Source: Winogradskyella ludwigii
GTDB taxonomy: Bacteria > Bacteroidota > Bacteroidia > Flavobacteriales > Flavobacteriaceae
Assembly (NCBI RefSeq): GCF_013403985.1
Contig: NZ_JABFDF010000004.1
Location: 391,112 to 455,111 of the forward strand
Direction: 5' to 3'
DNA: 64,000 nt
The position numbers and the translations under genes are program-made. Under the pieces are notes generated by a model, which was given only the letters and a program-made list of their open reading frames with translations, ran no database searches and had not been told where the DNA came from. This document shows, in pieces, positions 1 to 8,020 of this stretch (position 1 is its first letter; each line of letters starts with the position of its first letter).

Positions 1-239
1 GGTTGTACCTTTAATAATTCAGATTGAAAAGCTACAGTATATGGCTGTGAAATGGTTTGGTCTGCAGCTATAGGAAACGCTTTATCTTGGTAGGCATGGT
101 CTATAAAGCCAGAATCCATAAACAAGTGTCTCGGAATTTTACCAATTGCCTTTAAGACTCCTTTATCTTTTATATCTTTATTTATTAGAGTTTCAACAAG
201 TTGTTGGCGCATTCCTTGATGCTTAAATGTGTCTTTCAA
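1..239 (-). CDS. pcm: Protein-L-isoaspartate O-methyltransferase, N-terminal part (runs off the left edge)
   Basis: The reverse strand encodes about 79 residues matching the start of bacterial PCMT: a GMRQQLVETL-like opening, then a VLKAIGKIPRHLFMD stretch, HAYQDKAFPI and QTISQPYTVAF. The family uses S-adenosylmethionine to methylate isoaspartyl residues in damaged proteins so that they can be repaired; it acts in the cytoplasm. The SAM-binding core lies beyond the window. The frame is closed by a stop at 252-254, so the start must be TTG at 239 or ATG at 212. I chose TTG because residues KDTFKHQG before the ATG look like normal family sequence. It is divergent from the oxidoreductase gene at 573. 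Assignment is firm; the exact start is less so. Confidence 0.9.
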   Translation of the reverse strand, partial: MKDTFKHQGMRQQLVETLINKDIKDKGVLKAIGKIPRHLFMDSGFIDHAYQDKAFPIAADQTISQPYTVAFQSELLKVQ

Positions 240-572
240 AGCGTAGTTAGTTTAAGGTAAAAATACTTCAAAAAAATTAAATTTCAACTTCATAAGTCTT
301 CATTTTTTTCTTCCTTAGACTTAAAAGTACAAGGCTAATTGCGATTAGTATTATAAGATCATTACGCTTTAGATGTTGATTTCTTAAACCTTAAATAGTT
401 ACTTCACATTTTAATCTTACCATAAATAAATCGCAGTTTTATACTTTCTAATTTTACGTAAATCTTTAAACATCATACTTCAATACAAAAGCCTATCAAT
501 TTCGCATTATTTTACATTTTATATTTTCAATTTCTGAGCGAAAACGACTATTTTTGTTAAAAACAGAAAAAC
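240..572. other. Divergent intergenic region between pcm and the Gfo/Idh gene
   Basis: This stretch of 333 bases is very AT-rich and has no convincing coding frame on either strand. It must carry the promoters of both divergent genes. On the plus strand TATTTTTG at 549-556 fits the Bacteroidota -7 element and is listed separately. For pcm a CAAGGCTA at 330-337 (TAGCCTTG on the minus strand) is a one-mismatch -7 candidate only. I see no terminator, repeat or RNA gene here. Confidence 0.5.
549..556 (+). promoter_or_regulatory. Candidate -7 element (TAnnTTTG) of the Gfo/Idh gene
   Basis: TATTTTTG is a full match to the Bacteroidota -7 consensus TAnnTTTG and lies 17 bases before the ATG, giving a short leader. 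The -33 partner is weak: only TTTC is present near the expected distance. A TAnnTTTG match alone can occur by chance in DNA this AT-rich. Confidence 0.45.
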
Positions 573-1532
573 ATGTTGAAAGCTGGTGTTCTTGGTGCTG
601 GTCACCTTGGTAAAATTCATTTAAGGTTACTTAACCAATCTAAAAAATATGATCTTGTCGGTTTTTACGATGCAGATCCTGAAAATGCAAAACGCGTTGT
701 AGAAGAATTTGGTTATACATATTTTGATTCTATTGACGATTTATTAGATGCCGTAGATGTTGTAGATATTGTAACTCCTACCCTTTCTCATTATGATTGT
801 GCTAAAGCAGCCATCAAAAAAGGAAAACATATTTTCATTGAAAAGCCTATTACTAATACCGTTGAAGAAGCTGAAACCATTAGAACTTTAGTCGCAGAAC
901 ACGGTGTTAAAGGTCAAGTTGGGCATGTAGAGCGTTTTAATCCAGCATTTATTGGTGTTAAGGATCAAATTGTAAATCCTATGTTTATTGAATGTCATAG
1001 GCTAGCTGAATTTAATCCTCGTGGTACAGATGTGCCTGTGGTTTTGGATTTGATGATTCATGATATTGATATTATTTTAAGTGTTGTAAATTCTACGGTA
1101 AAACAAATTTCTGCAAGTGGAGTTTCTGTGGTTAGCGATACACCAGATATTGCCAACGCACGTATAGAGTTTAAAAATGGTTGTGTTGCCAATTTAACGG
1201 CAAGCCGGATTTCATTAAAAAACATGCGTAAAACACGATTCTTTCAAAAAGATGCTTATATCTCTGTCGATTTCTTAGAAAAGAAATGTGAAGTTGTAAA
1301 AATGAAAGATGCACCTGAAAATCCTGGTGATTTTGATATGATTCTTCAAAATGCGGAAGGCATTAAAAAGCAAATCTATTTTGATAATCCTGAAATAGCA
1401 AACAACAACGCCATTTTAGATGAATTAGAAACGTTTGCAGATGCCATTAATAATAACACGAAGCCCATTGTAACACTTCATGATGGTACTGAAGCTTTAC
1501 GTGTTGCTAACATGATTATTAATCAATTTTAA
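573..1532 (+). CDS. Gfo/Idh/MocA family oxidoreductase
   Basis: A 319-residue NAD(P)-dependent dehydrogenase of unknown substrate. The Rossmann GxGxxG motif is at residues 8-13, the family's EKP motif (catalytic-site lysine) at 90-92, and a DLMIHDID segment with a conserved His at 163 marks the C-terminal substrate domain. Length is typical. The family oxidises or reduces sugars, inositols and related compounds; nothing around it (3-hydroxybutyryl-CoA dehydrogenase, DUF1015, YggS) reveals the substrate, and genes of this kind are common single-copy neighbours in flavobacteria. ATG start follows a -7 promoter candidate by 17 bases. It is followed by 180 bases with two hairpins, so it is probably transcribed apart from the next gene. 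Confidence 0.85.
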   Translation: MLKAGVLGAGHLGKIHLRLLNQSKKYDLVGFYDADPENAKRVVEEFGYTYFDSIDDLLDAVDVVDIVTPTLSHYDCAKAAIKKGKHIFIEKPITNTVEEAETIRTLVAEHGVKGQVGHVERFNPAFIGVKDQIVNPMFIECHRLAEFNPRGTDVPVVLDLMIHDIDIILSVVNSTVKQISASGVSVVSDTPDIANARIEFKNGCVANLTASRISLKNMRKTRFFQKDAYISVDFLEKKCEVVKMKDAPENPGDFDMILQNAEGIKKQIYFDNPEIANNNAILDELETFADAINNNTKPIVTLHDGTEALRVANMIINQF

Positions 1533-1550
1533 TAGTACTTATTTATAGCT

Positions 1551-1586
1551 ATCGAGATTCATTTTTAATGTAAAGTGAATCTCGAT
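1551..1586 (+). terminator. Perfect 11-bp inverted repeat after the Gfo/Idh gene
   Basis: ATCGAGATTCA (1551-1561) pairs perfectly with TGAATCTCGAT (1576-1586) across a 14-base loop, 19 bases after the stop codon. There is no clear run of T after it, so it may end or protect the upstream mRNA rather than act as a textbook intrinsic terminator. Confidence 0.5.
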
Positions 1587-1649
1587 TCTAATATTATTTC
1601 AACAAAATAAACGCTCAATTATATTTAAAATTAAATTGAGTATTAACAA

Positions 1650-1709
1650 AATTCTTATTTCGCCCACGTAAGAATTCCTTCACTTTAGGAAGGCTAATTT
1701 GGGCTTTTT
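1650..1709 (+). promoter_or_regulatory. Attenuator-like leader ending four bases before the hbd ATG
   Basis: Two alternative folds share the segment 1669-1676. Fold A: AATTCTTA (1650-1657) pairs perfectly with TAAGAATT (1669-1676). Fold B: AATTCCTTC (1673-1681) pairs with GAAGGCTAATT (1689-1699, CT bulged), extended by GCCCA (1662-1666) with TGGGC (1700-1704), and followed at once by TTTTTATTT. Fold B is a plausible intrinsic terminator placed directly before the ATG at 1714, so any transcript of the gene must read through it. The mutually exclusive arrangement is that of a transcription attenuator. Ligand or trigger is unknown and the folding was done by eye. Confidence 0.45.
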
Positions 1710-1713
1710 ATTT

Positions 1714-2604
1714 ATGAAAAACATAGCAGTTATAGGTGCAGGAACCATGGGAAATGGCATTGCTCACACGTTTGCACAATCAGGATTTAAAGTACAATTA
1801 ATTGATATTAGCGACGCTTCGTTACAACGAGGCATGGATACCATTTCTAGAAATTTAGACAGAATGGTTGCTAAAGAACGCATAAGCGAAGCTGATAAGG
1901 CTGAAACCTTAGGAAATATTTCAACATTTACGAGTACAGAAGAAGGTGTTAAAAATGCCGATTTAGTTGTTGAAGCAGCGACTGAAAATTTAGATTTGAA
2001 ACTAAAAATCTTCAAACAACTTGATGAGGTTTGTAATAAAAATACCATTTTAGCCACAAACACGTCTTCGATATCTATTACTCAAATTGCCGCAGTGACT
2101 TCTAGACCTGAAAAAGTTATAGGTATGCATTTTATGAATCCTGTTCCCATTATGAAATTAGTAGAAATCATTAGAGGCTATAGTACAAGTAATGAAGTGA
2201 CTTCTATAATCATGGAATTATCTAAAACTTTAGGAAAAGTACCAACAGAAGTAAATGATTATCCTGGTTTTGTTGCCAACCGTATTTTAATGCCAATGAT
2301 TAACGAATCTATTGAAACCCTTTATAACGGAGTTGCTGGTGTTGAAGAAATTGATACCGTTATGAAATTAGGAATGGCACATCCAATGGGTCCATTACAA
2401 TTGGCCGATTTTATAGGTCTTGATGTTTGTTTGTCTATATTAAATGTGATGTATGATGGTTTTAAAAATCCAAAATACGCACCTTGTCCTCTATTGGTTA
2501 ATATGGTTATGGCAGGAAAACTAGGTATAAAATCTGGAGAAGGTTTTTATGATTATGCTGAAAGCAGAAAAGCAGAGAAGGTTTCTAAGCAATTTTTGAA
2601 GTAA
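1714..2604 (+). CDS. 3-hydroxybutyryl-CoA dehydrogenase (3-hydroxyacyl-CoA dehydrogenase family)
   Basis: A 296-residue enzyme that interconverts 3-hydroxybutyryl-CoA and acetoacetyl-CoA with NAD(P). The Rossmann GAGTMG motif is at residues 8-13; ATNTSS at about 114-119 and GMHFMNPVP around His139 are the family's active-site regions; the C-terminal helical domain contains DYPGFVANRI and a GxGFYDY ending. Length equals that of the short single-domain family used in fatty-acid degradation or butyrate-type metabolism. A TTG at 1699 is in frame, but it lies inside the T-rich end of the leader hairpin, and homologues begin MKNIAVIG, so ATG 1714 is preferred. The gene heads a plus-strand series to DUF1015 and YggS; expression may be set by the attenuator-like leader. 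Confidence 0.9.
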   Translation: MKNIAVIGAGTMGNGIAHTFAQSGFKVQLIDISDASLQRGMDTISRNLDRMVAKERISEADKAETLGNISTFTSTEEGVKNADLVVEAATENLDLKLKIFKQLDEVCNKNTILATNTSSISITQIAAVTSRPEKVIGMHFMNPVPIMKLVEIIRGYSTSNEVTSIIMELSKTLGKVPTEVNDYPGFVANRILMPMINESIETLYNGVAGVEEIDTVMKLGMAHPMGPLQLADFIGLDVCLSILNVMYDGFKNPKYAPCPLLVNMVMAGKLGIKSGEGFYDYAESRKAEKVSKQFLK

Positions 2605-2679
2605 AAAATTTGGTTCTAGCGAATCCTGGTATTTAATTAAAGATTGCATCCTTTTTACGTTACACTTTATACTATTTTC

Positions 2680-3918
2680 ATGATCAATGTCATTCCATTC
2701 AAAGCCGTAAAACCAACAAGAGCAATTGTTGGTCTTGTTGCTGCACGGCCTTATCAAAGTTATACTTTAGATGAGCGTGAATCTCGAATGGCTTATAATC
2801 CGTATAGTTTTCTTCATATTGTAAATCCTGGTTACAAATACGCTCAAGAAGTTAAAGGCGAAGAACGCTATCGTTTAGTTAAAAATAGATATTTAGAATT
2901 TAAAGAAGATGGTATTTTTATTCAAGATGAAAAACCATCATTTTATGTGTATAAAATTGTAAATAGACATGGACAAGTGTTTAGTGGCATTATTGCAGCA
3001 ACAAGTGCTGAAGATTATGAAAATAATATCATAAAAAAACACGAAGACACCATTGCTAAACGTGAAGAAACGTTTAAAAGTTACTTGCAAACTGTTGGTT
3101 TTAATGCGGAGCCGGTTTTACTCACTTATCCTGATAATGCTACAATTGCAGAGATTATAACGGAAACTCAAAAAGGTTATGCAGAGTTTGAATTCACCAT
3201 GACCTATAGAGATACCCATTATTTATGGAAAATAGATAATGAGGATACTATTGCAACGATTCAAAATGAATTTAAGCACATGGAAACTATTTATATCGCA
3301 GATGGTCATCATAGATCGTCATCATCTTACTTATTATACAAAGATGAAAAGGCGAAAAACCCAAATCATAATGGTAGTGAATCTTACAACTACTTTATGT
3401 CGTATTTAATTCCGGAATCTAGTTTAGTTATTCATGAATTTAATCGCTTAATTAAAGATTTAAATCATTTAACTAAGGAAGAATTTTTAATTCAACTTGA
3501 TACGTCATTCCGAATTGAAAACAGAGGCTTGCTACCATATAGTCCATCAAAACCACATCATTTTAGTATGTATTTAGATGGTGAGTTTTATTCGCTTTAT
3601 CTTCGTAAAACAGCTTATAAATTTAATACGGCGTTAGACCAATTAGATGCACAGTTGTTATATAAAACCATACTTCAACCTATTTTAGGTATTAATGATT
3701 TAAGAAAAGACAATAGAATTTCTTATGTTAATGGACAACACGAAATGATTACCATAAAAAGTAGCGTAGATAGTGGCGAATTTAAAGTTGGCTTTGGTAT
3801 GTGTCCTTCAAACGTGCAACAAATGAAACAAATTGCAGATGAAGGCTTAACCATGCCACCAAAAAGCACGTATATTCTGCCTAAATTACGAAGCGGAATT
3901 ACTATTTATGAATATTGA
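2680..3918 (+). CDS. DUF1015 family protein
   Basis: A 412-residue cytoplasmic protein of the DUF1015 family, recognised by the opening VIPFKAVKPTR, the ARPYQSY segment, and the ADGHHR motif at residues 207-212, which is the best conserved stretch of the family and probably part of an active or nucleotide site. No signal peptide or membrane segment. Its reaction is not established from the sequence; the family tends to occur near serine biosynthesis genes in Bacteroidota, but none are present here. ATG 2680 is chosen over an in-frame TTG at 2644 because the family begins at the VIPFKA segment. It lies 75 bases after hbd and 41 bases before yggS, probably one transcript. Confidence 0.8.
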   Translation: MINVIPFKAVKPTRAIVGLVAARPYQSYTLDERESRMAYNPYSFLHIVNPGYKYAQEVKGEERYRLVKNRYLEFKEDGIFIQDEKPSFYVYKIVNRHGQVFSGIIAATSAEDYENNIIKKHEDTIAKREETFKSYLQTVGFNAEPVLLTYPDNATIAEIITETQKGYAEFEFTMTYRDTHYLWKIDNEDTIATIQNEFKHMETIYIADGHHRSSSSYLLYKDEKAKNPNHNGSESYNYFMSYLIPESSLVIHEFNRLIKDLNHLTKEEFLIQLDTSFRIENRGLLPYSPSKPHHFSMYLDGEFYSLYLRKTAYKFNTALDQLDAQLLYKTILQPILGINDLRKDNRISYVNGQHEMITIKSSVDSGEFKVGFGMCPSNVQQMKQIADEGLTMPPKSTYILPKLRSGITIYEY

Positions 3919-3959
3919 AAAGACGTTTAATCAAATGTCTTTTTAACAAAAAAATAAAA

Positions 3960-4622
3960 ATGAGCATAGAACAAAATCTCAAACATATAAAATCTACTTT
4001 ACCTAAAAACGTCACTTTAGTTGCGGTTTCAAAAACCAAACCGGTTAGTGATTTAATGGAAGCCTATACTGTTGGTCAGCGTATTTTTGGAGAAAACAAA
4101 ATCCAAGAAATGGCAGAAAAGCATGACGTAATGCCAAAAGATATTGAGTGGCATATGATTGGTCATGTACAGCGCAATAAAGTGAAATACATGGCTGAAT
4201 TTGTAAGTTTAATTCACGGAGTTGAAAGTTTTAAATTATTAAACGAAATTAACAAGCAAGCCAAAAAACATGATAGAATTATAGACTGTTTACTTCAAAT
4301 TAAAATCGCTGAAGAAGATAGTAAATTCGGCATGTCTGCTGCTGATGCTTCTGCCCTTTTACAGTCTGATGAGTTTTCAGAATTAAAAAACATTAGCATT
4401 GTTGGTGTTATGGGAATGGCAACTTTTACAGATGATACAACTCAAATTGAAAAAGAATTCAAATTCCTAAATCACACATTTTCAGAACTTAAAACACTTC
4501 AACCAGAACTTAAAACTATAAGTATGGGAATGAGTGGAGATTACAAATTAGCAATTGACTGCGGAAGTACAATGGTTCGCGTTGGAAGTAGTATATTTGG
4601 AGTAAGGAATTATAGCAATTAG
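3960..4622 (+). CDS. yggS: YggS family pyridoxal phosphate homeostasis protein
   Basis: A 220-residue single-domain protein with the alanine-racemase-type barrel. LVAVSKTKP carries the PLP-binding lysine at about residue 25; GENKIQEMAEK, WHMIGHVQRNK, and the closing MGMSGDYKLAI and VRVGSSIFG phosphate-binding motifs are all typical. The family binds PLP without known catalysis and keeps vitamin B6 and amino-acid pools balanced. ATG 3960 fits homologue starts; the TTG at 3915 overlaps the end of DUF1015 and adds a basic tail not seen in the family. It lies between DUF1015 and the nuclease gene in the plus-strand cluster. Confidence 0.92.
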   Translation: MSIEQNLKHIKSTLPKNVTLVAVSKTKPVSDLMEAYTVGQRIFGENKIQEMAEKHDVMPKDIEWHMIGHVQRNKVKYMAEFVSLIHGVESFKLLNEINKQAKKHDRIIDCLLQIKIAEEDSKFGMSAADASALLQSDEFSELKNISIVGVMGMATFTDDTTQIEKEFKFLNHTFSELKTLQPELKTISMGMSGDYKLAIDCGSTMVRVGSSIFGVRNYSN

Positions 4623-4677
4623 TTTTATTTATATTCCTTATTTTAAAGACTCTAATTAACCATAAAGCACAAATCAC

Positions 4678-6048
4678 ATTTACGCAATACTAGACATAGA
4701 AACCACTGGTGGGAAATTTAATGAAGAAGGCATCACCGAAATTGCAATCTACCAATTTGATGGTCGTAAGGTAACAGATCAATTTATCTCATTAGTTAAT
4801 CCAGAGCGAGAAATTCAGCCATTTGTAGTGAATCTTACTGGTATTAATTCTAAAATGCTTGTAAATGCTCCGAAATTTTATGAGGTTGCTAAACGCATCG
4901 TAGAAATTACTGAAGATTGTATTATAGTGGCTCATAATTCGTCTTTTGACTATAGAATCCTTAAAACCGAATTTAAACGTCTAGGATTCCCTTTTAAAAG
5001 AAAAACATTGTGTACAGTAGAGCTTTCCCAAGAACTTATTCCTGATATGGAATCTTATAGTTTGGGGAAATTGACACGTGCTCTTGGTATTCCTATGAGC
5101 GATAGACATAGAGCTAACGGAGATGCAATGGCAACGGTTACTTTATTTAAGATGTTGCTTAATAAAGATTTAGACAAAATCATTGTTAAAGAAGCTATTA
5201 AAATTGAAAAGAAATCTAACATCGCTTCCAATCTTAGAACAATTATAGACGATTTACCTTCAGATACAGGAGTCTATTATATTCATAATGATGAAGGTGA
5301 AATTATTTACATTGGAAAAAGCAACAACATAAGAAAACGCATTACGCAACACTTTACAGGTACCAATTCTAAATCTCGTAAAATTCAGAGACTAGTTAGT
5401 ACAGTGACTTATGATAAAACAGGAAGTGAATTAGCCGCATTATTAAAGGAAAGTGCTCAAATTAAGGTGAACAAACCTATTTTTAATAGAGCCTTACGAA
5501 GAACCATTTTTACACATGCACTCTACAGTTCTACAGATAAAAATGGCTATATAAATCTTTATATTGATAAGTCTAATAAAGACGAACAACCAATTACAAC
5601 CTTTAATAATAGAGCAAGTGGAAAACACTTTATGTTTAAAGCTGTGGACACTTATAATTTATGCCAGAAACTTACAGATCTTTATGCTACAAAAACAAGT
5701 TGTTTTAAATATGATGTAAAAGAATGTTTAGGGGCTTGTGTAAATGAGGAACCTGCAGATGCTTACAATAAACGCGTACAATCACTTATAGAAAAATATA
5801 GCTATGAGAATAAAGACATGCTCATTATTGATAAAGGTCGTGATGTTCATGAAAAAAGTGTATTCTTAATTGAAAATGGCATATTTAAAGGCATGGGCTT
5901 TTTTAACTTAAATCATCAAATAAATAATAGAGCTATTCTTAAGTCTATCATTATTCCAATGGAAAATAATAGAGATACACAGCATATTATACAAAGTTAT
6001 ATGAGACGTAATAAGCGACTTAAAATTGTTGAATTAACAAAAGAATAA
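4678..6048 (+). CDS. DEDDh exonuclease fused to a GIY-YIG (UvrC/Cho-like) nuclease domain; apparent ATT start
   Basis: A two-nuclease protein of about 456 residues. The first 160 residues form a DnaQ-type 3'-5' exonuclease with all DEDDh residues: Asp6 and Glu8 (LDIETTGG), Asp91 (HNSSFDYRI), His144 and Asp149 (HRANGD). A GIY-YIG domain follows at about 195-275 (GVYYI at 198, YIGKS at 211, Glu258). Cys329, 342, 350 and 354 come next, spaced like UvrC's iron-sulfur cysteines. The fusion is known in Bacteroidota and probably acts in DNA repair. No ATG, GTG or TTG lies in frame between the stop at 4663 and GTG at 4828, and GTG 4828 would remove the first catalytic motif. ATT at 4678 stands exactly where homologues have Met (M-YAILDIETTGG). 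The stop overlaps the next ATG by one base. Confidence 0.85.
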   Translation: MYAILDIETTGGKFNEEGITEIAIYQFDGRKVTDQFISLVNPEREIQPFVVNLTGINSKMLVNAPKFYEVAKRIVEITEDCIIVAHNSSFDYRILKTEFKRLGFPFKRKTLCTVELSQELIPDMESYSLGKLTRALGIPMSDRHRANGDAMATVTLFKMLLNKDLDKIIVKEAIKIEKKSNIASNLRTIIDDLPSDTGVYYIHNDEGEIIYIGKSNNIRKRITQHFTGTNSKSRKIQRLVSTVTYDKTGSELAALLKESAQIKVNKPIFNRALRRTIFTHALYSSTDKNGYINLYIDKSNKDEQPITTFNNRASGKHFMFKAVDTYNLCQKLTDLYATKTSCFKYDVKECLGACVNEEPADAYNKRVQSLIEKYSYENKDMLIIDKGRDVHEKSVFLIENGIFKGMGFFNLNHQINNRAILKSIIIPMENNRDTQHIIQSYMRRNKRLKIVELTKE

Positions 6049-7994
6049 TGAAATTAAAATTATTTATTATAACATTATTTATCTCGTTTATAGGCATATC
6101 TCAAGACTATAATATTGGAATGGAAGTGTTTCAAAGTGAGTTAGAATTAAATAGCTATAAAAAAGATTCAACAGCGGATGCTTTAGTTATATATGATTAT
6201 GGGAATAGTTTTGTAGATAGTGAAACGTTTTGGCTAAGAGTACAAATAAAGCAAAAGGTTAAAATATTAAGATTAGATGGTTTAAATAAAGGTGAAATTG
6301 AAGTAAAATTATATAAAGGTAAATCTTCTACAGAAAAAATTGAAAATATAAAAGGCACAACGTACAATCTTGAAAATGGAAAAATGGTGAAGTCACAACT
6401 TTCAAAGAGTGCCATTTTTAGAGAAGAAAACGAAAAATATATCTTAGTTAAATTTGTTTTACCCAATGTAAAGGTTGGTAGTGTTTTAACCTACAGCTAT
6501 GAAACCCAATCTCGATTCATGGCTAAATACCAACCTTGGTATTTTCAAGGATCAGATCCTGTTTTATACAGTGAATACAATACAAGTATTCCTGGGAATT
6601 ATGATTATCATGTAAAATTAGTAGGCGAAATTCCATTAGCTGTAAATGAAGCCAAAATAAAACACAACTGCTTAGATGTTGGTAGAGGTGGCACTGCAGA
6701 CTGCACAGTTAGTAGGTATGTTATGAAAGACATTCCTGCTTATAAATTAGAAGATTTTACGACAACGGCTCTTAACTATACAGCTAGAATTGAATATGAA
6801 CTCAGTGTTGTTCAAGGTTTTGATGGAAGTGTAGATAAAATTACTAAAACATGGAAAGATACAGACCATGAATTAAAAGCAGATTCTGATTTTGGTAAAC
6901 AAGTAAGTAAAAAAAGTCTTGTAAAAAATCTGCTTCCTATAGAAATAACTTCAATAGAAGATCCGCTAGAAAAAGCAAATGCTATATATCAATTTGTTCT
7001 AAAAAATTACAAATGGAATGGTAAATCTGAACGCTATGATGTTTCAATTAAAAAATTAATAAAAGAAAATATAGGAAGTACTTTTGAAATTAATTTACTC
7101 TTAGAAAATTTATTAGACAGTGAAGATTTTAAAGTCTTTCCTATATTAATGTCTACACGTAATAATGGTTTTATTACCAAATTATTCCCTGTACTTTCTG
7201 AGTATAATTATCTTATATTAAAAACAACAATAAATGACGAGGATTATTTTTTAGATGCTACAAGCCCATATCTAGCCTTTGGAGAGTTACCTTTTAAAGC
7301 GTTAAATCAATATGGACGACTAATTGATTTTGAAGATGGTAGTCATTGGGAAAATATTGCAGTTAAAGATTACTCGTTAAGTACACATCGCATTGAATTA
7401 ACCGCTTTCGAAAAGGACGAATTTACAGGTAACGTCCAAAATAAATTTACAGGATACCATTCGCATAAGCCTAAGCAAGAATTCGATGAGAATCCTATTT
7501 CCTATTTAGAAAATCAAATTAATACTTATAACAACTTTACCATTGATAATCATGAGGTGAAAAATTTTGATAAAACGCAGTCAAGTTTTGAAGAAAAAAT
7601 AGATATTTCTTTTGAACCCGAATATATTGGTAACAAAATCTACCTCAATCCTTTTCTTATTAAATTTTTTGAAGAGAATCCTTTTAAGCTTCAGGAAAGA
7701 ACTTATCCCATCGATTTTGGATATAAAGATATCTACAACTACAATATAAAAATAAACCTTACTGATGGCTTAACAGTTAAACAAATTCCAGATGCCGTTA
7801 ATGTTGTATTACCAAATAACTCTGGCATACTATTTTTTAATACTAAGCTTAACGAAAATGATCTTATACTATACTTTAAGGTTAAATTTAACTTGCCAAT
7901 TTATGCACCAGAATATTATCCCTATTTAAAATCGTTTATGGATAAAGTTGTAGAGCTTCAAAACAACACTATTATTATTCTAGAAAAGCAATAA
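6048..7994 (+). CDS. DUF3857 / transglutaminase-like domain secreted protein without the catalytic Cys
   Basis: A 648-residue exported protein. Residues 1-18 are a signal peptide (hydrophobic, ending FIGISQ). Residues about 55-240 form the DUF3857 beta-sandwich, about 300-380 a transglutaminase-like core, and the rest a DUF2569/3858-like C-terminal beta region. In active transglutaminase cores the motif around G-x-C is catalytic; here the aligned segment NIGSTFEIN (341-349) has Thr345 where Cys is expected, so catalysis of the usual kind is unlikely. This loss is frequent in Bacteroidota members. Role unknown, perhaps envelope or periplasmic. ATG overlaps the TAA of the nuclease gene by one base (TAATG), showing translational coupling, although a functional link to the nuclease is not obvious. 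Confidence 0.75.
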   Translation: MKLKLFIITLFISFIGISQDYNIGMEVFQSELELNSYKKDSTADALVIYDYGNSFVDSETFWLRVQIKQKVKILRLDGLNKGEIEVKLYKGKSSTEKIENIKGTTYNLENGKMVKSQLSKSAIFREENEKYILVKFVLPNVKVGSVLTYSYETQSRFMAKYQPWYFQGSDPVLYSEYNTSIPGNYDYHVKLVGEIPLAVNEAKIKHNCLDVGRGGTADCTVSRYVMKDIPAYKLEDFTTTALNYTARIEYELSVVQGFDGSVDKITKTWKDTDHELKADSDFGKQVSKKSLVKNLLPIEITSIEDPLEKANAIYQFVLKNYKWNGKSERYDVSIKKLIKENIGSTFEINLLLENLLDSEDFKVFPILMSTRNNGFITKLFPVLSEYNYLILKTTINDEDYFLDATSPYLAFGELPFKALNQYGRLIDFEDGSHWENIAVKDYSLSTHRIELTAFEKDEFTGNVQNKFTGYHSHKPKQEFDENPISYLENQINTYNNFTIDNHEVKNFDKTQSSFEEKIDISFEPEYIGNKIYLNPFLIKFFEENPFKLQERTYPIDFGYKDIYNYNIKINLTDGLTVKQIPDAVNVVLPNNSGILFFNTKLNENDLILYFKVKFNLPIYAPEYYPYLKSFMDKVVELQNNTIIILEKQ

Positions 7995-8020
7995 TTTAAG
8001 TTTTTGTACTTTTAAAACCT

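Noticed and set aside
1699..1713. TTG start for hbd, adding MGFLF
   Set aside because: It lies within the terminator-like leader and homologues begin at the ATG at 1714.
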